NCBI RefSeq assembly: GCF_947378715.1
Contig: NZ_CANCLE010000192.1
Span: 1-6,704, forward strand
Direction: 5' to 3'
DNA length: 6,704 nt
DNA from: Phenylobacterium aquaticum
Lineage (GTDB): Bacteria; Pseudomonadota; Alphaproteobacteria; Caulobacterales; Caulobacteraceae
Shown: piece after piece, positions 1 to 6,347 of the stretch
How positions within the stretch are numbered: position 1 is the first letter of the stretch
Layout of the letters: each line of letters begins with the position of its first letter
Notes under the pieces: generated by a model
Databases searched by the model: none
What the model was told of the DNA's origin: nothing
The model's input: only the letters and a program-made list of their open reading frames with translations
Translations under genes and position numbers: made by a program

Positions 1-734
1 GCGAAGGCGATGGCGAAGTCGATCTCGTTGAACTTCGAGGGGCGGGCTTCAGGCCCCCGGATCGAGATGGTGTCGCCTTCCCACTGGCTCCAGGCCTGGG
101 CGGCCTCGCCCTGGATGCGGCGGTCCTTGTGGGTCAGGCGCTTGTGGAACGCGCTGATCATGTCGCCGCGCTCGGCTTCCGGGATCGGGGCGCAGAACCG
201 GGCCCAGGCGTCCGGGAACAGGATCGAGGCGCCGTCCTGATAGAACCATTTCAGCTCGCGCTGGGTCAGCAGGAACACGCCGCGCAGAACGATCCCCTCG
301 ACGCGCTGTGGATGGGTGATGGCGTAGGCCAGAGCCAGTGTGGAGCCCCAGGAGCCGCCGAACACGGTCCACTTCTCGACGCCCAGGTGGATGCGCAGGC
401 GTTCGATGTCGTCGATCAGCGACCAGGTGGTGTTGTCATCCAGGCTGGCGTTGGGCCGTGACTTGCCGCAGCCGCGCTGGTCGAACAGGGCCATGCGCCA
501 CTTCGAGGGATCGAAGAACCGGCGCATGGTCGGATTGATCGCCCCGCCCGGACCGCCGTGCAGGATCACACACGGCTTGCCGTCGGGATTGCCGCATTCC
601 TCGTAGAAGATCTCGTGCGGCCCGCCGGTCGGCAGCCAGCCATGGGCGAAGGGCTCGTTCTCATGGAACAGGCCCCGCCGGTTCGCGGAGGACGATATGG
701 TGGGCGGCGGCGAATATCGTTCCATCCCCGGCAT
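1..734 (-). CDS. pip: Proline iminopeptidase (prolyl aminopeptidase, peptidase family S33), C-terminus cut by window edge
   Basis: This cytoplasmic alpha/beta-hydrolase releases N-terminal proline from peptides. The frame is open from an ATG at 734 to the window edge, about 244 of the family's usual 310-325 residues. A second in-frame ATG lies at 725. Numbering from that second Met, the oxyanion motif HGGPGG is at 56-61, FDQRGCGKS at 81-89, and the nucleophile elbow GGSWGS at 123-128 with Ser125 as nucleophile. It is followed by the family-typical LALAYAITHP and a lid segment with LRGVFLLTQRELKWFYQ. The catalytic Asp and His would lie in the missing C-terminal part. The start is uncertain: the ATG at 725 has G-rich sequence directly abutting it, too close for a Shine-Dalgarno site, while the ATG at 734 has only a GGGAA inside the adjacent hairpin. 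The gene follows the epoxide hydrolase on the same strand after about 92 bp and may share its transcript. The family assignment is firm. Confidence 0.93.
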   Translation of the reverse strand, partial: MPGMERYSPPPTISSSANRRGLFHENEPFAHGWLPTGGPHEIFYEECGNPDGKPCVILHGGPGGAINPTMRRFFDPSKWRMALFDQRGCGKSRPNASLDDNTTWSLIDDIERLRIHLGVEKWTVFGGSWGSTLALAYAITHPQRVEGIVLRGVFLLTQRELKWFYQDGASILFPDAWARFCAPIPEAERGDMISAFHKRLTHKDRRIQGEAAQAWSQWEGDTISIRGPEARPSKFNEIDFAIAF

Positions 735-735
735 T

Positions 736-768
736 AGAGCGCGTTCCCGAAAGGCCGGGAAGCGCTCT
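736..768 (-). repeat. Imperfect inverted repeat (hairpin) between epoxide hydrolase and pip
   Basis: The arms are AGAGCGCGTTCCCG (736-749) and CGGGAAGCGCTCT (756-768). They pair over 13 positions with one bulged G and a 6-nt loop. On the minus strand the hairpin ends one base before the upstream candidate ATG of pip (734). No T-run follows it, so it is not a canonical intrinsic terminator. It could be a dispersed intergenic palindrome of the kind common in alphaproteobacteria, an mRNA-stabilising end for the epoxide hydrolase transcript, or a structure affecting pip translation. The pairing is seen directly; the role is inference. Confidence 0.6.
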
Positions 769-826
769 TGCGCCGGAAGCTGTGCAAACTTTCCGATGTG
801 CGTTCTTCAGGCGACGGATCGTGGCC

Positions 827-1855
827 CTATTTGGGGAAGCGGCGGCCCATCCACTCCAACACGATGCGGTTCACCTCGTCCGGCTTCTCCTGCTGGGTCC
901 AGTGGCCGGAGCCCTTCACCAGCACCTTTTCCAGGTCGCCGATGCGCTCGCCCATATTGTCGGCGGAGGAGGGCGGCAGGACCGCGTCCAACTCGGCCAT
1001 CACCATCAGGCAGGGCAGATCGTCGATCCGGGTTGGCAGATCGGCCGAGCGCTCCCAGTTGCGGGTGAAGTTGCGGTACCAGTTGATGCCGCCGGTGAAG
1101 CCGGTCTGCTCGAAGGTCTCCACGAAAGCGGCGAGTTCGTCGGGGTTCAGCAGCTGACCGACCGTGTCGGACTTGTCCCACATGGCCAGCAGTTCGCGGA
1201 AGGCGAAGGTGGACTGGCCCTCGGCGACCTGGCCCTGCGGGTCGAGGGGGTTGCCCTTGGGCGCCTCGGCCTCGGGGGCGGTGGCCATGGCCTCGGCCTT
1301 GCGCATGAAGAAGCGGATGGTCTTGTCGACGTCGGCGGCCAGGGCCTTGTCGGCGTCGCCGGGCTTCTGGAACCAGACGATGTACATGTCCTCGCCCAGC
1401 GCCATGCGCATCAGGGCGATGGGGTCCATGGGCTGGCGCTGCATGAAGGGGGTGTTGAGCCCGATGACCCCGGCGGTGCGGGTCGGGTGCATCAGCGGCA
1501 TCATCCAGACGATCAGGCCGCCCCAGTCATGGCCACAGAACACCGCCTTCTCGGCGCCCAGGTGATCCAGCAGGCCGACCAGGTCGCCGGTCAGGTGCTC
1601 CAGGTCATAGGCGGTGACCTCGTCAGGCCGGGAGGTGAGGCCGTAGCCGCGCTGATCCGGGGCGATGGCCCAGACGCCCGCCGCCTCGCAGGCCCTAAGC
1701 TGATGGCGCCACGAGAAGGCGAGTTCCGGGAAGCCGTGGCAGAAGATGAGCGGCACGCCCTTGCCGCGCGGACCGACCTCATAATAGGCCATGTCGATCC
1801 CGTTGACCTTCGCGTGCTGGACGGGCGGCATCTGCCGGGCGAGGGCTGCGGACAT
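827..1855 (-). CDS. Soluble epoxide hydrolase (alpha/beta-hydrolase fold), 342 aa
   Basis: It hydrolyses epoxides to vicinal diols in the cytoplasm through an aspartyl-ester intermediate. The start chosen is the ATG at 1855, which has AGGGA (minus strand, 1863-1867) 7 nt upstream. An upstream in-frame start at 1912 would add 19 residues that look unlike the family. From Met1 of the short form, HGFPE (oxyanion loop) is at 40-44 and the elbow GHDWGG gives nucleophile Asp110. Tyr158 in DMYIVWFQKPG and Tyr260 in INWYRNF match the two lid tyrosines that activate the epoxide. Asp290 in AELDAVLPP and His318 in GSGHWTQQEKP complete the triad. The pattern strongly resembles the C-terminal domain of mammalian soluble epoxide hydrolase and argues against haloalkane dehalogenase, where the lid lacks the tyrosine pair. 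It is divergent from the exporter gene, and pip follows on the same strand. The natural substrate is unknown. Confidence 0.93.
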   Translation of the reverse strand: MSAALARQMPPVQHAKVNGIDMAYYEVGPRGKGVPLIFCHGFPELAFSWRHQLRACEAAGVWAIAPDQRGYGLTSRPDEVTAYDLEHLTGDLVGLLDHLGAEKAVFCGHDWGGLIVWMMPLMHPTRTAGVIGLNTPFMQRQPMDPIALMRMALGEDMYIVWFQKPGDADKALAADVDKTIRFFMRKAEAMATAPEAEAPKGNPLDPQGQVAEGQSTFAFRELLAMWDKSDTVGQLLNPDELAAFVETFEQTGFTGGINWYRNFTRNWERSADLPTRIDDLPCLMVMAELDAVLPPSSADNMGERIGDLEKVLVKGSGHWTQQEKPDEVNRIVLEWMGRRFPK

Positions 1856-1962
1856 GGCGTTTTCCCTGATGAACTGCTGTTGGCGCATCTTTGCTGGCTT
1901 CCCAGGGGGCAAGGCAAGCGCTTGAGGCTGTTTCCTGGCGCACGGCCAGATAGAAGGGGCCG
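1856..1962. promoter_or_regulatory. Divergent promoter region between epoxide hydrolase and exporter genes
   Basis: This 107-bp gap must hold the promoters for both divergent genes. It contains the minus-strand Shine-Dalgarno AGGGA (1863-1867) for the hydrolase and the plus-strand AGAAGG (1952-1957, 5 nt before ATG 1963) for the exporter. A perfect 10-bp palindrome, CAAGCGCTTG, lies at 1915-1924 near the middle. I see no convincing -35/-10 pair on either strand, and no regulator gene is adjacent. The gap and ribosome binding sites are observed; an operator role for the palindrome is speculation. Confidence 0.5.
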
Positions 1963-3183
1963 ATGACCCACTCTTCCGATTCCACGACCGAGGCGCGCGT
2001 CCCCTGGGGTCTGGTGATCCTGCTGGGATCCGCGACGGCGCTCGGGCCCATGGCCATCGACATGTACCTGCCCAGCCTGCCGGCGATCGGGGCCAGCCTG
2101 CATGCGAGCGCCGCCCAGACCCAGGCCACGGTCGCGGCCTTCCTGGCGGGCATGGCGATCGGGCAGCTGATCTATGGCCCGGCTTCAGACCGGCTGGGAC
2201 GCCGGGGTCCGGTCCTGGTGGGGGCGGCGATCTATATCGTGGCCTCGGTGGTCTGCGGCCTGGCGACCTCGGCGCCCATGCTGATCGCCGCGCGTTTCGT
2301 CCAGGCCCTGGGCGGCTGCGCCGGCGCCGTGGTGGCCCGCGCCGTGGTCCGCGACCGGTTCAATCACACCGAGACGGCGCGGATGCTGTCGCTGCTGACC
2401 CTGGTCATGGGACTGGCGCCGGTGCTGGCGCCGCTGCTGGGCGGGGCGGTCCTGGCCCTGGGCGGCTGGCGCGCCAATTTCATCGTGCTCACCGCCTTTG
2501 GGATCGCGGTCGGCGTGGCCGCCTTCTTCCGACTGCCGGAAACCCGCTCGGCGGAGACCGCAGCCCATGCCAGCACCGAGAGCCCGCTACAGGCCTATCT
2601 GGCCCTGTTCGGCCAGAGGCGGCTGGTGGGCTACGCCCTGGCCGGCTGCCTGAATGGGGCGTGCCTGTTCACCTATATCTCGGCCTCGCCGGAGCTGCTG
2701 ATCAAGACCTATGGCATCTCGCCCCAGGCCTTTGGCTGGGTGTTCGGCTTGAACGCCGTCGGGCTGATCGGCTCGGGCCAGATCAACCGGCTGGTGTTGC
2801 GCCACTTCACCCCGGACGAGGTGCTGGCCAAGGCGAGCCTGGTGGCCGTGGGGATCGCCTTCCTGATGATGCTGGCGGCGGTGAGCGGCGTCGGCGGCCG
2901 TTGGACGATCCTGCCTTTGCTGTTCGCGCTGCTGGCCAGCTACGGCTTCATGCAGGGCAACACCATGGCCGGGGCGCTGAACGTCGATCCCCGGCGGGCG
3001 GGCTCGATCTCAGCCCTGATGGGGGCGGCGAGCTTCGCGACTGGGGCGGTGGCCGCGACCGCGACGGGCATATTCCACGACGGCACGCCCCGGCCGATGG
3101 CGGTGACCATGTTCGTGGCCCTGATCGGCTCGGCCCTGGCCCTGCGGATCCTGGCGCCCAGGCTGGAGCGGACTCAGGCCTGA
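1963..3183 (+). CDS. Bcr/CflA-family multidrug efflux transporter (major facilitator superfamily), 406 aa
   Basis: This is an inner-membrane proton-driven drug exporter of the 12-helix DHA1 type, and its length of 406 residues is normal for the family. The hallmark DMYLPSLPAI sits at 33-42 at the end of helix 1. MFS motif A, GPASDRLGRRGP, is at 72-83 between helices 2 and 3. Helix 4 carries the Arg111-containing RFVQALGGCAG, followed by ARAVVRD at 125-131 (motif B region). LAPVLAPLLGG at 151-161 is the motif C antiporter signature of helix 5. LPETR at 191-195 opens the central cytoplasmic loop, and AGSISALMGA at 346-355 is typical of the C-terminal half. AGAAGG lies 5 nt before the ATG. The gene has its own promoter region and is followed by a convergent gene, so it is probably transcribed alone. 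The compound exported cannot be predicted; Bcr relatives move bicyclomycin, sulfonamides or chloramphenicol. Its last 10 bp overlap the DUF423 gene. Confidence 0.93.
   Translation: MTHSSDSTTEARVPWGLVILLGSATALGPMAIDMYLPSLPAIGASLHASAAQTQATVAAFLAGMAIGQLIYGPASDRLGRRGPVLVGAAIYIVASVVCGLATSAPMLIAARFVQALGGCAGAVVARAVVRDRFNHTETARMLSLLTLVMGLAPVLAPLLGGAVLALGGWRANFIVLTAFGIAVGVAAFFRLPETRSAETAAHASTESPLQAYLALFGQRRLVGYALAGCLNGACLFTYISASPELLIKTYGISPQAFGWVFGLNAVGLIGSGQINRLVLRHFTPDEVLAKASLVAVGIAFLMMLAAVSGVGGRWTILPLLFALLASYGFMQGNTMAGALNVDPRRAGSISALMGAASFATGAVAATATGIFHDGTPRPMAVTMFVALIGSALALRILAPRLERTQA
3174..3183. repeat. Palindrome TCAGGCCTGA forming the convergent gene overlap
   Basis: This perfect 10-bp palindrome is exactly the overlap between the exporter gene (plus) and the DUF423 gene (minus). 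Read on either strand it gives CAG GCC TGA, so both proteins end in Gln-Ala followed by TGA. There is no room for a conventional terminator between the two genes, so transcription from either side must run into the other gene or end by another mechanism. Confidence 0.9.
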
Positions 3184-3554
3184 GGCTTGTCCACCCCGGC
3201 GGCGGCCCACACCAGGGTCGCCCAGCCGGCCAGGAACAGCAGGCCGCCGATCGGGGTGATCGCCCCGAACCAGCGCGGCGCGCCGAACGCCATGGCGTAG
3301 AGGCTGCCCGAGAAGATCACGACGCCGGACAGGAAGAACTTCGGCGCGAACCGGGCCCGCTTCGCGCCGATCTGCATGAAGGTGGCGCAGGCGAAGGTGG
3401 CCATGGTGTGCATGAAGCCATATTGCGCCCCGGTCTTCAGCCACTCCTTGGCCTGGGGATCGGTGACGCCATGGGCCGCGAAGGCGCCCACGGCGACGGC
3501 GATGAAGCCGCCGGCCGCAGCCAGCGTCATCCAGGTGCGACGTTCCCAGGCCAA
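3174..3554 (-). CDS. DUF423 family small integral membrane protein, 126 aa
   Basis: This is a small four-helix inner-membrane protein of the DUF423/COG2363 family (E. coli YgdD is a member), whose function is not established. Helices lie at about 9-28, 43-62, 72-90 and 97-119. Family motifs seen are GAFAAHG (23-29), TGAQYGFMH (41-49), FSGSLY (81-86) and GAITPIGG (97-104). The start is a TTG at 3554: AGGGA (minus strand, 3563-3567) lies 8 nt upstream and overlaps the amidase stop codon TAG (3566-3568), which suggests translational coupling. An internal ATG at 3530 (Met9) has a poorer upstream context and would trim the N-terminus to the edge of helix 1. It is the last gene of the aminotransferase-amidase operon and overlaps the convergent exporter gene by 10 bp. 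Family membership is firm, the start less so. Confidence 0.9.
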   Translation of the reverse strand: MAWERRTWMTLAAAGGFIAVAVGAFAAHGVTDPQAKEWLKTGAQYGFMHTMATFACATFMQIGAKRARFAPKFFLSGVVIFSGSLYAMAFGAPRWFGAITPIGGLLFLAGWATLVWAAAGVDKPQA

Positions 3555-3565
3555 GCGCGTGGTCC

Positions 3566-4996
3566 CTAACCCCAGAGCTGCGGACGGCGGCTCTTCCAGG
3601 GCGCCTCTTTCTCAAGTTGCGCGCTCAAGCGGAAGAGGGTGGCTTCATCGGCGTAGCGGGCGGTGAACATCATGCCGATCGGCAGACCGGCGGAATCGGC
3701 TTCCAGGGGCAGGGAGATCGACGGCTGGCCCGAGAAGTTGAACGGCGCGGTGAAGGGGAAGACCGCGCCCTGCCGGCGATTGACCTCGGCGGGCTCCAGG
3801 ACGTTGGGGTCCATGTGGCCGATGGCTGGAACCGGCGTGCCCAGCACGGGGCAGAGATAGACGTCCCAGTCCTCGAAGAAGCCGAGGGTCTGGCGGTTCA
3901 TGATCCGCAGTTCCTGCATGGCGTAGAGCGCCTGGGCGCCGGTCACCTTGCGGCCGCCCTTCAGCGCGGCCCAGGTCAGGGGTTCGAGTTCGTCGGGTTC
4001 GGGCTCGCGGCCGATGCGCTCGATCAACCGCTGCATGCCGGCGGCGAAATTGGCGCCGGAGAGCGGGCCGCGCACGGTGTAGAGCCGGCGATAGTCGATG
4101 CCGAGGCCCTTCTCGACCACGTCGTGGCCCAGGCCTTTCAGCAGCGCAGCGGTGCGTTCCAGGGCGGCCTGGACCTCGGGATGGATCGGGCGGCCGGAGG
4201 GGGTCTCGCCGGACCAGGCGATGCGCAGGCGCCCGGGACTCTGCTCGATCTCCTCCATATAGGGCCGGGCCTTGGGCGGGGCGGGATAGGGGGAGCCGGG
4301 CTCGGGCACGCCGGTGACGTCGAGCATGGCGGCGCTATCGCGCACGGTGCGGCTGACCACGTGGTCGACCACAAAGCCGGCGGCGTAGTCGAAGCCGTCG
4401 GGCAGGTTCGGGTTGCGGTCGCGGGTGACCTTCAACCCGACCAGGCCGCAGCAGGCGGCGGGGATGCGGATCGAGCCCAGGCCGTCGCTGGCGTGGGCCA
4501 GGGGGACGATGCCCGCCGCCACGGCCGAGGCCGAACCGCCGGAGGAGCCGCCGGCTATGTGATCCGGGTTCCAGGGATTGCGGCAGGGGCCGAGATGGCC
4601 GCCCTCGGTGGTGCCGGTGATGCCGTATTCCGGGGTGTTGGTGCGGCCGATCGGAATGACGCCGGAGGACCGGTAGCGGGCGGTCAGGCCGCCGTCCTTC
4701 TCGTCAGTGACATTGCGCGCGAAGCGGCTGCCATAGCTGTTCTGCCAGCCGGCCACCGGCATGCCGAGGTCCTTGATCAGGAAGGGCACGCCCTTGAACG
4801 GGCCGTCGGGCAAGGGTCCCTTGGCAAGCGCGCGGGCCTCGTCCAGGGCGGACCAGACCACGGCGTTGAGGGTTCCGTTGTGGCGCTCGATCCGCTCGGC
4901 GGCGGCGTCGACCAGTTCGGCGGGGGTGACCTCGCCCTTGGCGACCAGGGCGGCGAGGCCGAGGCCGTCATGTTCGGAATAGTCGGGAAGGCTCAT
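3566..4996 (-). CDS. Amidase-signature family amidase (GatA/NylA-like), 476 aa
   Basis: This hydrolase cleaves a carboxamide, probably in the cytoplasm, as no signal peptide is seen. The Ser-cisSer-Lys triad is intact: Lys75 in PFLIKDLGMP, cis-Ser151 in the loop GGSSGGSA (149-156), and nucleophile Ser175 in DGLGSIRIPA (171-180), followed by the family-typical CCGLVGLK. The spacing (76 and 24 residues) matches GatA and FAAH. The C-terminal part contains FNFSGQPSISLPL and GLPIGMMFTARYADE, usual for stand-alone bacterial amidases, some of which are annotated 6-aminohexanoate cyclic-dimer hydrolase. No gatB or gatC lies nearby, so it is unlikely to be the tRNA amidotransferase subunit. The ATG at 4996 lies 7 bp after the aminotransferase stop (TGA, 5004-5006), with AAGGA at 5007-5011 on the minus strand inside the upstream gene. 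It is the middle gene of the operon. The substrate is unknown. Confidence 0.92.
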   Translation of the reverse strand: MSLPDYSEHDGLGLAALVAKGEVTPAELVDAAAERIERHNGTLNAVVWSALDEARALAKGPLPDGPFKGVPFLIKDLGMPVAGWQNSYGSRFARNVTDEKDGGLTARYRSSGVIPIGRTNTPEYGITGTTEGGHLGPCRNPWNPDHIAGGSSGGSASAVAAGIVPLAHASDGLGSIRIPAACCGLVGLKVTRDRNPNLPDGFDYAAGFVVDHVVSRTVRDSAAMLDVTGVPEPGSPYPAPPKARPYMEEIEQSPGRLRIAWSGETPSGRPIHPEVQAALERTAALLKGLGHDVVEKGLGIDYRRLYTVRGPLSGANFAAGMQRLIERIGREPEPDELEPLTWAALKGGRKVTGAQALYAMQELRIMNRQTLGFFEDWDVYLCPVLGTPVPAIGHMDPNVLEPAEVNRRQGAVFPFTAPFNFSGQPSISLPLEADSAGLPIGMMFTARYADEATLFRLSAQLEKEAPWKSRRPQLWG

Positions 4997-5003
4997 GCGA
5001 GGA

Positions 5004-6278
5004 TCATCCTTGGGCCGTGAGGAACGCCATCTTCTCTACCGGACCGAGGTCCGACGCCTGACGCTTGAGGGCGGCGAAGGACGCCTCTGCTGCGTCGAGC
5101 GCCCCGTCGATGTCCGCCTCGGTCATGGCGGCGCACATGAACATGTTGTGCCAGGGATGCACATAGACCCCGCGCGACAGCATCTCGCTGGACCAGCAGA
5201 AGCCCTTGCGCAGGTCCGGGTCGTCGTCGAACAGGAACAGCGGCATCTGCACGGGACCGGTGACCCGCAGGCCGAAGCCGGCCGCGTCGGCGCGGGCCTT
5301 GAGGCCGTCGCAGAGCCGGTGGCCCAGGCTGTCGAGGCGGGCCAGATAGTCGGTGTCGCGCACCAGGCGCAGGGTCTCCAGGGCCGCGGCCATGGGGGCG
5401 GACTGGTACCAGAAGGAGCCGGTGACGTAGATGGAAGCGGCGGCCTTGCGGGCCTTTTCGGAGCCCAGCAGGGCGGAGATGGCGTGGCCGTTGGCCAGGC
5501 ACTTGCCCCAGCTCGACAGGTCCGGCGCGATCCCCATCAAGGACCAGCTGCAGTCGCGGGTGAGGCGCAAGCCCGCGCGGACCTCGTCGACCACCAGCAG
5601 GGCGCCGGTCTGGTCGCAGAGCTCGCGGGCGCGCCGCGCATAGGCGAGGTCCGGCGCGGCCTGGTCGATGAAGGCGTCATGCTTGAAGGGGGCGGCGAAG
5701 ATGGCGGCGAGGTCGTCCCCGGCCTCGGCGACGGCGGCCTCAAGGCTGGCGACGTCATTGTAGTCGCAGAAGATCTGGCTGGCCTTGTCGGTGGGGATGG
5801 TGCCGGCCGGACGGCCCACGCACCAGGGGGCCGCGCCGTGATAGGCGCCCTTGGCGCGGATGATGGTCTTGCGCCTGGTATGGGCCCGGGCGGTGACCAG
5901 GGCCATGGAGGTGGCGTCCGTGCCGTTCTTGCAGAAGATCGCCCAATCGGCGTGGGTGACCATGGCGGTCAGGTCTTCGGCCAGGCGCACGATCAGCTCG
6001 GTCGGGCCGGTGAAGGTGTCGCCCAGGCCCATCTGGCGGACATAGGCGGCGTCGATTTCCGGCTGGGCGTAGCCGAACAGGTTCGGGCCGAAGCCGCACA
6101 TGAAGTCGAGATAGCGCCGGCCGTCGACGTCCCACAGGTGGGCGCCCTCGCCGCGCGCGAAGAACTGCGGATAGTCGTCGGGCAGCAGGGCCACGGACTG
6201 GTGGCCGAACATGCCGCCGGGGATGACCGCCTGGGCGCGGTCGCGCAATTCACGGTCCCGACTGTTCGTACGATCCAT
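5004..6278 (-). CDS. Class-III PLP-dependent aminotransferase (glutamate-1-semialdehyde aminomutase-like), 424 aa
   Basis: This is a fold-type I pyridoxal-phosphate aminotransferase of class III. The ATG at 6278 is chosen because GGAG (minus strand, 6287-6290) lies 8 nt upstream and the N-terminus then begins as in the family; an upstream in-frame start at 6335 would run far into the divergent promoter gap. Visible features are VIPGG (18-22), LWDVDGRRYLDF (48-59), the cofactor-phosphate loop NGTDAT (118-123) and YHG (146-148) for ring stacking. Asp231 in VVDEVRAG would contact the pyridine nitrogen, and Lys259 in SWGKCLANG would form the Schiff base. The layout is closest to HemL-like proteins, but canonical HemL has a GTEA-type phosphate loop and a GKIIGGG-like lysine motif. 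It also sits beside an amidase, so I infer a catabolic transaminase or aminomutase rather than a haem-pathway enzyme. It is the first gene of the operon. The class is firm, the substrate unknown. Confidence 0.9.
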   Translation of the reverse strand: MDRTNSRDRELRDRAQAVIPGGMFGHQSVALLPDDYPQFFARGEGAHLWDVDGRRYLDFMCGFGPNLFGYAQPEIDAAYVRQMGLGDTFTGPTELIVRLAEDLTAMVTHADWAIFCKNGTDATSMALVTARAHTRRKTIIRAKGAYHGAAPWCVGRPAGTIPTDKASQIFCDYNDVASLEAAVAEAGDDLAAIFAAPFKHDAFIDQAAPDLAYARRARELCDQTGALLVVDEVRAGLRLTRDCSWSLMGIAPDLSSWGKCLANGHAISALLGSEKARKAAASIYVTGSFWYQSAPMAAALETLRLVRDTDYLARLDSLGHRLCDGLKARADAAGFGLRVTGPVQMPLFLFDDDPDLRKGFCWSSEMLSRGVYVHPWHNMFMCAAMTEADIDGALDAAEASFAALKRQASDLGPVEKMAFLTAQG

Positions 6279-6347
6279 TTCCAACGCTCCGTGATTGCCT
6301 GGACCGGAGCTTACGCCCACCCTGACGTCCGGCAACGGGGAGGCGAC
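6279..6347. promoter_or_regulatory. Short divergent intergenic region, aminotransferase operon versus DUF1176 gene
   Basis: These 69 bp separate two divergent starts and must carry, or overlap, the promoters of both. The minus-strand ribosome binding site GGAG (6287-6290) serves the aminotransferase. The plus-strand GGGGAGG (6337-6343) lies 4 nt before the ATG at 6348. I see no clear -35/-10 elements. A short CCGGA/TCCGG inverted pair (6304-6308 and 6328-6332) is too weak to interpret. Confidence 0.5.

Noticed and set aside
736..768. Hairpin as an intrinsic terminator of the epoxide hydrolase gene
   Set aside because: No run of T follows the stem on either strand, so it was recorded as an inverted repeat rather than a terminator.
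1856..1912. Possible 19-residue N-terminal extension of the epoxide hydrolase from an ATG at 1912
   Set aside because: The ATG at 1855 has a well-spaced AGGGA, and the extension would use up half of the divergent promoter gap with no family similarity.
782..1966. A 394-codon plus-strand open frame antisense to the epoxide hydrolase
   Set aside because: The minus-strand gene has every catalytic residue of its family. The antisense translation is rich in Gly, His and Gln with no recognisable domain, as expected of a high-GC shadow frame.
2661..3569. A 302-codon plus-strand frame inside and beyond the exporter gene
   Set aside because: It is an offset frame of the exporter running antisense into DUF423, Arg/Gly/Asp-rich with no membrane segments or motifs.
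3617..5020. A 467-codon plus-strand open frame covering nearly the whole amidase gene
   Set aside because: It is antisense to a gene with an intact catalytic triad, its translation is low-complexity Gly/Ala/Asp-rich with no family motif, and long antisense frames are expected where third positions are almost all G or C.
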